From Adiantum capillus-veneris (lineage: Eukaryota > Streptophyta > Polypodiopsida > Polypodiales > Pteridaceae), in the NCBI GenBank assembly GCA_014529385.2, contig CM043965.1, forward strand, positions 14,264,912-14,328,911: a stretch of DNA of 64,000 nt, read 5' to 3'. The position numbers were made by a program, and so were the translations under genes. Positions 1-13,700 of this stretch are shown in pieces. The notes beneath the pieces were generated by a model that was not told the DNA's origin, made no database searches, and saw nothing but the letters and a program-made list of their open reading frames with translations. The first letter of the stretch is position 1, and each line of letters starts with the position of its first letter.

Positions 1-932
1 ATGGTGAGGTATAGGTACATAAAAAAGCACCTACGCTCGGTCAAATACTCCTAGTATAAATAGAGCAAAATAAGCTAGTAAAGTAAAGTATAAGCAAAAT
101 TTCCATAGTTAAAAAAAGGCAACAAATTGTCCCATTTTACTTTAGATGAGCAGACTTTGGTATCAACAATGTAAGTGATCCCATTTTCCAATTATGTAGT
201 TTATTGCAGCTGTACCTTGCATTTTGGCAAAAAAAACCAACAAAAAATAGCAATATAATCCAACATTATTTCCATGTAATAAGTTGCATTAATAATTTAG
301 CGAACAGGCACCAGAGAAGGATTCAATCGCTCAATCATTGTCATAGTGTATAGGACCACAATCACGCAATGGCACACGGTGCAGATTACCAGCTAATAAA
401 CACATTATTAAGGCCAATGAAGGAGTTAAGTGAAACATCAGTAAAAATGTTTGTAGTCTTACCCGACATCCAGTATATAGAAAAATGAATAGGAAATAAT
501 GATAGAGAAGCTGCATTTAAGCTACCAAAACAACACATTAGGTGGTTCCATGCACTAAAAAGTATACCAATATGCATATCATCATAGATGACATATCATG
601 CAACATAATAATCCATTAAACCAGTAAAAAACTTCACAGATTGGTCACTAACTTGTGGGGCATCACATTTTTCTGCCAATTCCATATCGATGATAGCAAA
701 CAATGCAGCGACCCTCACAAAAAAATGGTAATACAATCACTCAAGGCTAAGTGAGGGTAAAGAAAACCCTCACCTTAGTTAAATAGGCAACCCATCCACT
801 AGTGGAGTCACCTCATCACAACAGAGGGGGAGGGAAAATACCAACATGATCGTAGACTGCAAGAGCATGGGCTCTAGAATCCAATTCCAGTTGGTCACAC
901 ATCCCAAGCTGCCTTAGTCGTCATCGATGAAT
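1..932. repeat. Dispersed ~0.93-kb repeat, copy 1
   Basis: This segment recurs as a direct repeat at 4464-5385. The two copies start alike (ATGGTGAGGT) and stay alignable through the CCCATTTTAC, AATAATTTAGCGAA and CACATCCC-AGCTGCC blocks, with scattered substitutions and short indels. No credible coding region lies in either copy; short open frames are interrupted or differ between copies. The left edge may lie outside the window. No LTR signature (TG...CA with a primer site) was seen at the ends. Family unknown. Confidence 0.75.
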
Positions 933-1007
933 ACTGCTATGAGGGGAGACTAGTTGACACCAGGGAGACCAAAGCTAACACTTCGTCCAAGTTATAGGCT
1001 GGAACAA

Positions 1008-1015
1008 GGGGGGGG

Positions 1016-1100
<85 letters not shown>
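1008..1100. repeat. G10-(GA)n microsatellite
   Basis: A run of about ten G is followed by about 41 GA units. The array sits just after the end of repeat copy 1. The second copy at 5385 has no such array, so it is not an inherent part of the repeat. Confidence 0.97.
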
Positions 1101-1103
<3 letters not shown>

Positions 1104-1599
1104 GCACATCAAATATGGTACAAAGAATAAAAGGTAAGATATGTAGGACTCATCAAAGCTCGATAGAGGTTCAACATAGGGAGAGAGCGCATGAATAGGA
1201 GAAGTAATTTATGAAAAGGACAAGCCTCGATGCAACCATAAAAGAAATAAATCAATATAATCAGTACATCGGGAAGCCCATGATTAATCACGGTAGGTGG
1301 GAGGAAGGGAAATTATCATTAAGGCAATTAAAAAGGGTATTTTGCCAAGGGGTGAGGTCCCACCAAGCATACCAATCAAAAGAATAACCCAAAACTCCAA
1401 TAATATCACATCCCTAGATTTGAGAGAACCCAACTAAAAAGGGTTATTTTTCTAGCTATAGAATAGGTTAGAGCAATAGAAAACCAGCCCAAACATGTGT
1501 ACAAAGCCTAAAAATCAGCATTAGGTATGAAAAAAAGAGCTATTAGGTGGACAACTATCCCAAGGTATTATTTACCCTCACAAGGCAACACTGCATAAC
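1101..1599. other. No gene seen
   Basis: AT-rich spacer between the GA array and the next repeat. All six frames are broken into short pieces without recognisable motifs. Confidence 0.6.
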
Positions 1600-2236
1600 T
1601 AGAGGACCTGTGGTCAATAGATAGTTGATATATCCTTCATCTATGGAACCATAAATGGAGTAACCCATCGAGATGCCCAATAGGGCATTAAGGTAATTAC
1701 CTATACGACAAAGTTACTATTGATACCATTATTGTTCAAATAAAATAACATTACTAGATGCTATCAGCCATAAAACCCATGGTTAAAAGTATCCCATTAA
1801 GGTGCTAGGTAAAAAATCAAAGTAATCCCCCATAAGACTAAATATCCACCATTAGCAACAATTTGTCTAGCATAAGCAGATATAGTCTTATGGTAGTCAA
1901 CCTTAAGCAAATAAAACCATTATCTACAATAAGGATGGCACCAGAAAATGCGGTAACAAATGCAAGGCAAACCAAGTATCATGTACCACCAAAATTACCA
2001 TTCACAAGTAAGAATCAAACCAACACAAGTTTCGACAAATTGGTTTAGGTGAACTGTAAAGGATAAGTGCCATCAACTTCATTCTACATGATAGAGTCAG
2101 ATCCTACCATTGAGACCAAAGCAAGGGTAAATCAAAAAAGTGTGTGTGTGAGTCCAGGATGAAGTAGCCTAGGCTAAGTATAGTGACCAAGAGTGTGTGT
2201 GTGTGTGTGTGTGCATGCCCACCCTTACACATGCAC

Positions 2237-2273
2237 CATACTTAATGTTAAGGCAATAGGCCCATTGAGTATG
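2237..2273. other. Hairpin with competing inner stem
   Basis: Arms at 2237-2247 and 2263-2273 pair with one mismatch (CATACTTAATG / CATTGAGTATG). A second stem, TAGGCCCA at 2257-2264 with TGGGCCTA at 2272-2279, uses the same loop bases, so the two folds exclude each other. It follows a GT-rich tract, as in the other copies near 10.9, 14.2, 17.05 and 20.4 kb. Confidence 0.7.
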
Positions 2274-2287
2274 GGCCTACTGCTTCA

Positions 2288-2397
2288 TCAAGTTGATTAG
2301 AGTGCAATGGTTGAGTTTGAAACTTACAAGAGATTTACCACGTCAAGTTGATTAGAGTGCAATGGTTGAGTTTGAAACTTACAAGATATTTACCACG
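2288..2397. repeat. 55-bp tandem duplication
   Basis: Two adjacent 55-bp copies (2288-2342 and 2343-2397) beginning TCAAGTTGATTAGAGTGC. They differ by about one base near the end (AGAGATTT versus AGATATTT), which indicates a recent local duplication. The other copies of this repeat family have a single unit. Confidence 0.9.
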
Positions 2398-3471
2398 TCA
2401 AGAAGGGGCCATAGTGAAGTTGATCTTAACTAAATAATATCGAATAATGTTTTAAAAAAAGACTTAACTCCCGTAGGAGTTTTAAGGCTTTGTTAGCCAG
2501 TGTAGATGTCGCACGTAGCATTTAATGGATGTTTTCCAAAAAAAATCCTATTTCATAGGGTCATGTATAAACCATCCAAGAGTAGTCCGTTTATATGTAA
2601 AATGTTCCTAAAATCAAAATAATCAAAACAATTACACATGGTTAAGTAATTTTAAATTAATCTGCAACCTAAAACTAGCAAAGTCAAAGACTACAGTAGC
2701 TGTGAGAGGGAACCCAATCTATAGACAAGGAAAGACAACCTAACACCTATTAACCTAACAAGGAATTATAGACAATGGGTCAATCAAAGCCTATCGACAA
2801 AAAATAATCTAAGGCCAGCATCCCGGTCCTCCCAGTAACCTAGGAGGGCCTTGTGTTTAGGACGCGTGCGTTGTTGTATTAAACTTAATACGTCTACACA
2901 AAAGAACATAATGTTATAAAGACAACTGGCTTTAGATAATTGTACAGAGATTTGTACAAAAATGACTTAGTCTTAATTTCATTTTTGTACTATATGATAA
3001 GAGTGAGGCATCATTCCAGTGATCTTATACAAAAAACTACTGAGTTCTGGAGGTCCACCAGGTAGAGGAAGCCCGGTTCTTCAGTGCCAGACAACAGCTA
3101 AGCCAAAAAATACCTAAGTAAAGATAAAATTCTCACTTGCATTCATATAAACAAGAAAATAGATTTGTTAGCCTTTGAATATGTATTACAGGTGTCAACA
3201 AACCTATCAGTTGTTATCTGTGTCCTACTTAAAAACTTTTTAACTTGAACCTACTATGCATTTTAGAGTAAAAAATATTGCAAAAGTCTTTAGGAAACTG
3301 CACACCATCACAGAGTAAATCTATAACTCAAACGAAGAGGGTTTCCACATGTTTTCATAGTGATCAGAAGGCCACCACCCCTTCTGATCCAAGTGTAATT
3401 TTTTCTTAATATACTGAGAACATGAAGTAAATTTTGGATTATAAACCAGACAAGTTATGCATCTTTCTTAC

Positions 3472-4463
<992 letters not shown>

Positions 4464-5385
4464 ATGGTGAGGTCTAGGTACGAAAAAGAGAACCTACACT
4501 CGGTCAAAATATTCCTAGTATAAACACAACAAAAAAGGCAGTGTAGTAAAGCATAAGCATAATTTCCAAAGTTAAAAAAGGCAACAAATTGTTGTCCCAT
4601 TTTACTTCAGATGAACAAACTTTGGTATATAAGTGATAACATTTTTGAGTTATGGAGTTTATTACAGCTATACCTTCTAGTTTGGCAAAAAACCCAACAT
4701 AAAATAGCAATAGAATCCAACATTATTTCCATGTAATACCTTGCATTAATAATTTAGCGAATGGGCACAAGAGAAGGATCCAATTGCTCAATCACTCTCA
4801 TAGCGTATAGGACCACAATCAGGCAGTGGTACATGGTGCTCATTAAATCGATAAACACAATATCAAGGCCCAATGAAGAAGTTAAGTGCAAATAAGTAAA
4901 AATGTTTGCAGTCTTACCCTACATCCAGTATTTAAAAAAATGAATAGGAATTAACGATAGAGAAACTGCATTTAAGCTACCAAAACAACACATCACGTGG
5001 TTTCATGCGTTGAAAAGTATATCGATATGCATATAATAACAGATGACAGATCATGTAACATAGTAATCCATTAAACCATTAAAAACTTCACAGGCAGTTG
5101 GTCACCAACCTACGCGGCATCACTTTTTTCTACCAATTCCATGTCGATGAGAGCAAACAATGCATTGACCCTCACTCAAAAATGGTAATACAGTCACTCA
5201 AGGCTAAGTGAGGGTAAAGAAAACCCTCGCCTTGGATAAATAGGAAGTCCACCTGCAAGTGGAGTCACGTCATCACAAGAGAGGGAGAGGGAAAATCTCA
5301 ACATGATTGTAGACTTCAAGAGCATGGGCTCTATAATCCAATTCCAGTTGGTCACACATCCCGAGCTGCCTTCGTCGTTGATGGA
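4464..5385. repeat. Dispersed ~0.93-kb repeat, copy 2
   Basis: Direct copy of 1-932 with substitutions and small indels. The alignment ends near CACATCCCGAGCTGCCTTCGTCG, where copy 1 reads CACATCCCAAGCTGCCTTAGTCG. Sequence right of 5390 is unrelated to that right of copy 1. Confidence 0.75.
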
Positions 5386-6544
5386 AAAAAAGGGAGAACA
5401 AAATGCAGCCTCTCAATAGCTTGTGGTCGGAAGTGAGAGCATTGGAGACTGACTCTCTTAGATGCTCACTTCATGAACCACCAATGATGCAGATACATAT
5501 CAAAAATTCCGTGTGTGGAGGAGGTGCATGCAATCCTGGGGGGGCCTATCCGACACCACAAACTGCATCCATGGGGTCACTTGCTACAGCATGAGGATCT
5601 TCTTTATGAAGGAGAGGGAAAGAGCCATGCTAGTATAGATTTTGATTTGCTGTCTTGGCTATGATTCACATCCTCTCTCTATGAATCCCCCTTCTCTGGT
5701 ATATTCACGTGACCCACCTTCTCTCAAGGGCTTCCTAAATTGGGAAACTCGTATGTTGCACTTTTGCTACTCAAAATCCAAGTGCCACTAGTGCACTCAC
5801 TCACTAGGCGGCCGCCCTCTTCTCCATTGATGCCTTCCCCATGGGCCCTCAACTGAGCTCTCTTCTTCCAAAACTGAGGCTCTTCTCGACTCCCCTTCTC
5901 CTTGCGACAGATGGCAGATTGAGTGCGCTCTTAACCAAAAAATACCCTCATTTAGAAAGTTTGTGCATCATTATGGCCTTTATACATACTGTCTTCATTT
6001 TCCCCCTAAGATCATATTTTTACACACTTTAAAGTATCGGCCAAGCAATAATATACCCACTTAGCTCTCAAACTCAAAATTATGAGAAAAACCTTGCATC
6101 ACATCGGTCATTAATATGAAATAGGAAGCTAAGTAGATATATAGATGACCATCAAACTTTGATAGCACAGTAGGTGAGGACTCTCGCAACCAATAGATTA
6201 ACACTCGACCTGGGAGAAACTCTTGGAATATCCAAGGCATTGATATCAACCACACAAGTGCATGCTTGATGTCAAAAACCCATAATTACCCAACATCACT
6301 TACAATCAAATATATTAAAACCATCTCCTCATGGCAACAACCCCAAGCCAAAAGGAGGAACCATCGAGTTGTGACAAACACGATTATTGACTTCTAATCG
6401 TAAAAGAAAAGCACAAAAAATATTCCCAAAAAACACCCAACATAGTTTGCCAAAACCCCCCAGTGTACTAGAGTATTCATGCTCAACAATAGCAATGGTG
6501 TCTCAATTAGGCAAAAAGACGCTTTGTACAACTATGTATAGCTG
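5386..6544. other. Spacer; no supported gene
   Basis: Mixed-composition spacer with several short open frames (the longest about 80 codons) that show no domain, motif or repetition. It ends exactly at the CTTAT target site of the LTR element starting at 6550. Confidence 0.5.
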
Positions 6545-6549
6545 CTTAT

Positions 6550-6884
6550 TGTGGGGATACGAGGTTTTGTTGCATTTCTTGTGTGAACAAACTCTTCCAC
6601 CTCATGTGTCAAGCCATGTGAAGAACCTCTTATAACCTTTGTGTAAAGAACAAACACTTGTATTTCTGCATATGCAGCGACATCTTGTGCTCATGTGTCA
6701 AAATGTTGTTTCTTTTGTATAAGCCTATATAGAGGCACATTTTGTTGAATATTATCAAGTCTATCATTTGCAAGTATACTCTATATTGTATTGTGCAATA
6801 GTTTGTCTCTCAAGCTCTACACTAACCTCTTCAAGCATACCATTAACATGAACAACACACTAAGCTATCCACCTTAATCCTACA
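6550..6884 (+). repeat. 5' LTR of the 2.55-kb element
   Basis: 335 bp, starts TGTGGGGATACG and ends CCTACA. It contains TATATAGAG at about 6727 (GCCTATATAGAGGCAC), a plausible TATA region. The matching right LTR is 8768-9102. Confidence 0.92.
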
Positions 6885-6886
6885 AT

Positions 6887-6902
6887 TGGTATCAAAGCAT
6901 GG
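6887..6902 (+). other. Primer binding site (tRNA-iMet type)
   Basis: TGGTATCAAAGCATGG begins two bases after the LTR end. It matches the usual plant TGGTATCAGAGC initiator-Met primer site except for one base. The two-base AT spacer is the same as in the two copia elements with intact ends further right. Confidence 0.85.
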
Positions 6903-8757
6903 CCTAGATTAGCATTTCCTAATCTATTTTAGATCCTATGCATTAATCAAAGATTTTTTTTTATTGCATTGCACATTGCATACACTAATTGCCTTTCTTT
7001 TAAACTCTATTAATGATGGAATATGTACTATTAAAGTGCCACTACCCACATTGATAGAATTAGAAAGAATGGAAGTGATCAAGCGCCTTTGCATTACTCA
7101 TTAGGTTAATTTGTGCAACATTTTCACTCTTTTTGCATCTTCGCATTAGCAATTTACCATCTCTTAGTTTTTTCATTTCCTTTTGCAATCTGTGTATGTA
7201 AATAGCCCTTCACACAAGCTCTATTTTCAATCCCTAAACTCTAAAATCCAATGTGATTAAACCTCACTCTCAATAAGTAGAAGTGTATGAATTTTGCCTT
7301 GAAATTTTATGGAATCCCTGCATCAATTTGGAATTGTGTGTATGTGTGTGTGTGTGTGTGTGTTTGGCTTTAGGAGATCATTGAATGATTATTGCCCTTT
7401 GGTTTCAAGACACATAGGCATTTTTTTTGTCTTTTGGTGGTGGGAACCATTGGATTCTAGGAGGCAAAAAGGTCATCACTAGTCGCTTGGCGCCATCATC
7501 AGATTCATTACCACTTGGCACTACTACCCTTTGGCTCCTCGCGTCATTCTTAAACCACACATGTGAAGCCCATCTCTGCACCCAGTACCATTTACTACTC
7601 CATCCTACACATTCTAAAGCTCCGCCCAACCCCACCTCGCTTCCACATTTGGCTTGCGAGCTCTACCTGCTGCCCCACCGCCCTCGGCCTTATTTACTGC
7701 AAACAACTCGTCAACCTTACCCAATATAGCGTGCCCAAACAGTGGCACACCCGCTGCCTCCCGCAACAAACTGCACATGACAACTCGCTACACCCTCAGT
7801 GTGTCGCCCCCTGCAACTCGGTCTCGACTACCAACGACCATGATCTCTAGCTATCTCGAAACCTGAATCTGTTGCATCTCGGCACCCTGAGCTTTGCTCC
7901 TCATCCCACTAAAAACCACTGGTCACTTGTCGGCTTCTGCATAAGCCTCGCATCACTCTCCAACCACACACCTGTTGCTCACCCTGTCAGTCTCGTTTTC
8001 ACGTTAATGTCAAACATAAATTTGGCCACTTTTGGCTTACAACATAAGGAGTTGTTCCCACCCTCACAACCACTGGTCAAGCCTAAGCCTTGCTCCCACG
8101 CTGTTCTAAACCATTCCCTCTTAACGGACGACTCTAGAAAGCTCAAAATCTTCTTTAATGGATCAAAGCTCCTTGTACACAATCATCTTGAGCATACACA
8201 CGAGCACACAAAATGCTATCTATGTGTCTTTTGCACCATTCGCCAAGAAGATCAACATCAAACAATGAAGGAAACGTCAACAAATGACAAAGCTCACGAC
8301 ATCCAGGCGAAGGGATAGCAATATAATTTCAAAGTCCTTTTGCATAGCATAAAATAATTTGAGGGCTTTTTCCCACGCGATTTTTTCTCCATTGTACATA
8401 TATGTGCAGTGTGTCTTCCTTTGCATTCTGCATTGGATCAAAAATATCAACAACGACAGCATCACAATGTGGCAGAACAACGACGACATTACAACAAGTT
8501 CTGTAGTATTTGGGAGAGAAAATCCTCCAGCAAACAACAACCAAAATGTGGTTAAGCATTCTCTCTTGTGTACCTTACCCTCTATTTGTGCCAGGGGAAG
8601 CTTGTGTGTGCCTACACCATGATGCTTTGTATGCCTACATCCTTTGTGTCCAGGGGAGGCAACTTTGTGTTCAAGGGGAGACTTGTGAATTGTGTGCCTC
8701 ACCGTAGCGTGTTTTGAGGGGAGGATTTTGTGAGTGATATGCAACCAAAACACACAT
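6903..8757 (+). other. Internal region of the 2.55-kb element, non-coding
   Basis: Contains a (TG)n tract (about 7330-7362) and a C-rich stretch (7480-8000). Open frames such as 7427-7729 and 7872-8318 overlap in several phases and carry no transposon domain. Near the right end the phrase AGGGGA recurs at least five times (about 8595-8765), which may be decayed or multiplied polypurine-tract sequence. I see no Gag or Pol residue. Confidence 0.6.
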
Positions 8758-8767
8758 AGGGGAGGAT

Positions 8768-9102
8768 TGTTGGGATGGGAGGTTTTGTTGCATCTCTTGT
8801 GTGAACAAACTCTTCCACCTCATGTGTCAAGTCATGTGAAGAACCTCTTACAACCTTTGTGTAAAGCACAACCACTTGTATTTGTGCATAGGCAGCCACA
8901 TCTTGTGCTCATGTGTCAAAAGACTGTCTCTTTTGTATAAGCCTATATAGAGACACATTTTGTTGAATAATATCAAGTCTATCATTTTCAAGTATACTCT
9001 ATATTGTATTGTGCAATAGTTTCTCTCTCAAGCTCTACACTAACCTCTTCAAGCATGCCATTAACATGAATGGCACACTAAGCTATCCACCTTAACCCTA
9101 CA
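8768..9102 (+). repeat. 3' LTR of the 2.55-kb element
   Basis: 335 bp, starts TGTTGGGATGGG and ends CCTACA, preceded by the purine tract GGGGAGGAT. Equal length to the left LTR; about 7% of positions differ by eye. Confidence 0.92.
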
Positions 9103-9108
9103 CTTATG

Positions 9109-9800
9109 ATGCGATAATTGATAACACTTGGATCAAAAGACCATTGCATACATGATCCATTCATTGTGGAAACCATCATCCATGATTTTAGAGCAATCAA
9201 GAGAAACATTAGCGACAAAAAGCATTGCAAAATCAATATTTGAGAGTTTAGCTTGCCAAAGGCATGGATTTCCTCACACATAAAACAAGGAAGTTCATCA
9301 TCATTGACCTGATATACCGACAAGTTCTCTGATTGCTCAAAGGTTCCAGGAGCCACCATATCCGAAATATATACTCATCCACCCATAAGTAGCTTTGAGT
9401 TCGTGTTGCAAAACGCTATCACAACACATGTGTTTAAGACAAAAGTATCATCTTTTGTAGTCATGTTAGCTGCTACAAAAACTTTTGGATCTTTAGACAA
9501 TGCATCAAACAGTGGAGCATCTACGAGACTGAGTCATGCATCATACTGCCACTATGAGAGGATCCATCTTTAGAAGAGACCTCATCAGACCAAAAATCAT
9601 CCCAAAAATCATCTTCAAACCATAAGAATGACTACCGCTATTAAGCTCAAAATCACTTCCATAGCCACTCTCTGAAACCTATGGAGACGCATCATCTATG
9701 ACGCTTACATCCCTCACTATGTCATCCTTAGAAGCACAAGTCTCAACATGGATATCACATGCACAACCATAACCCATGGTCAATGGATAGTTGATATATC
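9109..9800 (-). pseudogene. Unrecognised coding-like relic, broken by frameshifts
   Basis: Read on the minus strand, consecutive open pieces in different frames are non-repetitive and look protein-like: an acidic, Ser/Gly-rich piece (about 9560-9760), a piece with SLVDAPLFDALSKDPK (about 9470-9530), and a 93-codon open stretch from 9359 to 9078 with QVNDDELPCFMCEEIHAFG. Reading on to the left, the frame would be interrupted by the LTR element at 9102. I do not recognise the family. It could be a host gene exon or a transposon-encoded protein. Chance cannot be excluded. Confidence 0.3.
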
Positions 9801-10760
9801 CTTCATCTATGGAACCATAAATGGAGTAACCCATCAGGATACCAGGTATGGGATTAGGGTAATTACCTATACAAAAAATTTACCATTGATACCATTATTT
9901 TTCAAATAAAATAACTTTACCTGATGCTATCTGCCATAAGACCCATGGTTAAAAGTATCCCACTAAGATGCTAGGTAAAAAATCAAAGTAATCCCCCATA
10001 AGACCAAATATCCCTTAGCAACAATTTGTCGAGCACACGTAGGTATAGACTTATGGTAATCAACCTTAAGAAAATAAAACCATCATCTACAAAGAGTATG
10101 GCACCATCAAATCTAGTAACAAATGCAAGGCAAACCAAGTATCATGTACCACCAAAAGTACCGTTCACAAGTAAGCATCAAAGCAACACAAGTTTCCACA
10201 TATTGGTTTAGGTGAATTGTAAAGGATAAGTGCCATCAGCTTCATTCTACATAATAGAGTTAGATCCTACCATTGAGATCAAATCAGGGGTAAATAAGAA
10301 AAGTGTGTGTGTGAGTCCAGGATAAATCATCCTAGGCTGGTATAGTGACCAAGTGTGTGTGTGTATGTGGCTATTTTCAAACTTATATTTGTACACAAAA
10401 GAACATAACAATTCAAAAGATAGTTGGCTTAGACAAATGACAATGATTATCACAAAAACAATTCAGTCCTTGATTCACTTTTTAAGATCATAGCGAGAAT
10501 GAGGTATCATTATAGTGTTTTGTACATAAGGTAGTCAAGAACAACTTATTCTGAAGTGAAAGAGGCCAGGTTCAACAATGACAGACAATAGATTAGCCAA
10601 AAAGATCTTAAGTAAAGATAGAGTCCTCACCTACATCCATATAAACAAGACAACATATTTATTAGCTTTGAATACATATTACATGTGTCAACAAACCTAT
10701 CAGTTGTTATCCGTGTCCTACTTAAAACTTTTTTAACTTATACCTACCATCCATGTAGCG
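9775..10760. repeat. Dispersed ~1.6-kb repeat, copy 2 (shorter)
   Basis: Aligns to 1600-3265 but lacks the middle section: after the GT tract at about 10350-10370 the alignment jumps to the counterpart of about 2890. The missing middle appears as the start of the ~3-kb array a few hundred bases to the right. Confidence 0.7.
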
Positions 10761-10799
10761 TTAAATATTCGCAAGTATCCATTATCAGAACAGTAAGCC

Positions 10800-13700
10800 A
10801 CATATGAAAGTGACATATATACGTGTGTGTGTGTGTGTGTGTGTGTGCGCATGCTCAAACTAATCCAACTACCATGCTCAATGAGTCGATACTATGCCCA
10901 TTGAGTATGTGCATTCTGTCTCATCAAGTTGATGAGAATAGAATAGTCAAGTCTGAAGCCAAAGAGCTGTATCATATCAGAAAATCCATGAGTCTCATTG
11001 GAGCTATAAGTGACAATGTTAACAAAGAGGATTATACTCCAGTAGGAGTTTTAAGGCTTTGTATGCCATTCATAGTCAATCATAGAAGTTTTCCATGCTT
11101 TAACAAGTTTCTATAGGATAGTCCTCAAACGAACCGTTCATCCAAGAGTAGTTCATTTATAGGTAAAATGTTCATGAAATTATATGAATCGAAATAATTA
11201 CACAAGGTTAAGTTTTTTTGGATTAACTTGCAACCTAAACCTAGCAGAGTCAAAGACTACAATAGCTGTGAGCAAATCCGATCTATAAAAAGGAAAGACC
11301 ACCTAACGTCTGCCAACCTAACAAACCCACACTACAACCAAGAAGTACAACAATGCGCACCTCACAATATGGCAAAGGGAATTGAGACATGGCTAAGCGA
11401 GTACTTTCCCAATCAGGAGGAGCACTACACACTAGATAGATACCCCCAAAAGATTTAGGCGAAGTCATGACCCCACTATTGCAATGAAATATGCATTCAT
11501 CTCCAAGGTTGGAGGATTGCAACAAAGCTAAACCTTTTTAAGCAAAGATAGAATTCTCACTTGCATCCATATAGATAAGACATTATATTTTGTTGGACTT
11601 GGCTACGTATATCAGGTGTCAAAGAACCTATCATTTGTTATCCATGTCATACTTAAAAATCATTAGATTAGCTAAAATCCTACACATGCAAAAAATTTTA
11701 AAGTAAAAAAGTGATCATATTCTTAGGCTTTAAAAAACCATTTTTCCTTTGAAGCTTATTGCACAACTTGAAAATAGTAGTAGCATAAATGAAGTTCTCC
11801 AAAGAATCAAAGAATCTATTTATGTAACTTTCATTAATAATAGAATCCCAATAACCAAGCCAGTCATACAAAGCAATCTACCCTATTTGAAAATATGGTT
11901 CTCAATTGATTAATCCATTAGTAGTTTATCAAAAACCAATCCTTTTAGATGCAAGTTACCAAATGTAGTGAAAGCATCATGTTAGGTAGTGTAGAAAACT
12001 AGAGCTAAAGAAGTCCATCTTGCCATAAAGTAAGCATCATGCTTGATTTCAAGTAAGTAGAAAGATCCATTGCAAAAAAACATCCCAATAGAAAATATGA
12101 TTGGTCAAGGGCAAGAACATAAAAAGGACAACGCAACCATATTGTAAACCGCAGTAAGAACTAGTTTGTAAACCTAGAGTAGCAACTAGATTTTCAAACT
12201 AGAGTAGCATCTAGGTCGTAAAACCACAACAAGAACGAGTTTGAAAAACTAGAGTAGCAACTAGATTGTAAAACCAGAGTAGCAACTAGGTAGGAAAACC
12301 ACTTGTTCCAAGCTAGGAGCAAAGGTCGCAATCATTTTGAGCCTCAAAGACAATTGTGATCAACAAAAACATCAAGTTTCTTATAAAGGAGGTTAAAAAA
12401 CAAGTCAAGCACTAGCTATAAGCTTAGAAATCTCCTAAGGTAGCGTTCACTATCTCTGCAAAAGTTAAAAAAAGACAAGCCACTATGAGGCAGCAAAGCT
12501 TCTACAAATTAAAAAAAAAAACACAAGATTAGCATACCAGAGTCTATGACTCAAAACCACCAAGCTATATGATCGTAAGCTAGGATCAAAATATCAATAG
12601 TAGTTTTTTAATTTAGGCTTCCAATCTACGAATGAGGTTAACAACTCTCTATTGTATAACACAATCAATTAGGTAGTAAGATCATGGGAGCAACAATAGT
12701 TTAAGGTAAGAAAGCATATATTTAGTGCACAAGAGCTCAAGCAAAGTTCAATAGCTCATTATTAGAACACTGCCATCATAAATCAGATACCAATGTGAGC
12801 AAAAGGATCTTGTTTGGATAGTAAAGTAAATAGTACCCAACAAATTAGCAACTACAACAACTTCATCCTCAAAAAACACCACTTCCTTTTCACAAGCTGT
12901 TTTAGAGTCTAGCGCCCAAATCTATGGTAGCAACAATCAAGCACAAGATCAGAGAATCACGAGAAAGGATTAAACAACTGAGTAAATTTTTTGTAAGATT
13001 TTTGTAAAAAAACCATAATTTATTTACTGTATACAATATTATGAAACCAAAAATCAATTGTAATAGGCCAATGCATTGAAGGAACCTCTCTCCCAGAGTT
13101 AATTAAGAGAACCTAGAGTATGATCCTTTGTATAAAAACTAGATAAGAGGAGAGAGCCATAAGAAGATGGGAGGGCCAACCTTCTCTTCTTAAATCTTGT
13201 TAGAAGCCCCAAATTTTCTCCATCTTGGTGATTTATATTAACCCAAGCAATAAGGATACACAGACAACCAGCAAATTCATATAAGCAAAGCAACCTACTC
13301 GAATGAGCGCCCAATTTCAAAGCTAAGTAGCAATAACTCAATCTTGTGAAAGCTATAATCAAGTGAGATAAAAGTCAAATTTTTAGTAGGTAGCCTATGA
13401 TGAAGAAGCACTGAGCCTTAACTCGATAGATTATCAAAGGAATGAGCAGTCTAAGGTTTGAATGGAAACACCGGCTCACTACATCTTCCCACTCCCACTC
13501 TCTCTTTATTTCTTTGGAAAATAACCTCAAAGAGACAATCTCCTCAGAGAGTGAGTTTTCCTAACCATAGAGCAGGGGTAAAATACGAGAGCATCTCCCA
13601 TGGGATGGGGATAGTGTAGAGCAACAAAGTCAACACGGTGATGATCGGAGGCAAGCAGCAGTTAAAGCATCCTCGCCATCAGGTGGGTAGTTAAGGGGAA

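Larger units (their letters stand above)
1600..3265. repeat. Dispersed ~1.6-kb repeat, copy 1
   Basis: Direct partner at about 9775-10760. Shared anchors include TTGATATATCCTTCATCTAT, a GTGTGTGTGAGTCCAGGAT block and ACCTATCAGTTGTTATC. The copy here is longer: it keeps a middle section (about 2215-2880) that contains the conserved hairpin and the CCGTAGGAGTTTTAAGGCTT block also found in each ~3-kb unit at 10.8-20.8 kb. Short open frames, for example 1863-2048 and its counterpart 10026-10211, are shared but start alike only because the DNA is repeated; I do not call them genes. Confidence 0.7.
6550..9102 (+). mobile_element. Complete non-autonomous LTR retrotransposon
   Basis: A 2553-bp element bounded by two 335-bp direct LTRs and flanked by the perfect 5-bp duplication CTTAT (6545-6549 and 9103-9107). 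Primer site TTGGTATCAAAGC follows the left LTR, and a purine tract (AGGGGAGGAT) precedes the right LTR. The primer site implies initiator-Met tRNA priming, as in copia elements. The internal 1.88 kb has no reverse transcriptase, integrase, protease or zinc-knuckle motif in any frame I read, so movement would need enzymes from another element. The LTRs differ at about 24 of 335 positions by eye with no indels, so insertion is not recent. Orientation (+) follows from primer site and purine tract. Confidence 0.92.

Noticed and set aside
1863-2048. Short gene conserved with 10026-10211
   Set aside because: Both lie in copies of the same dispersed repeat; no protein motif, and similarity continues outside the frame.
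12165-12302. CRISPR-like array
   Set aside because: The ~20-24-bp repeats are adjacent and imperfect without unique spacers, and the DNA is eukaryotic.
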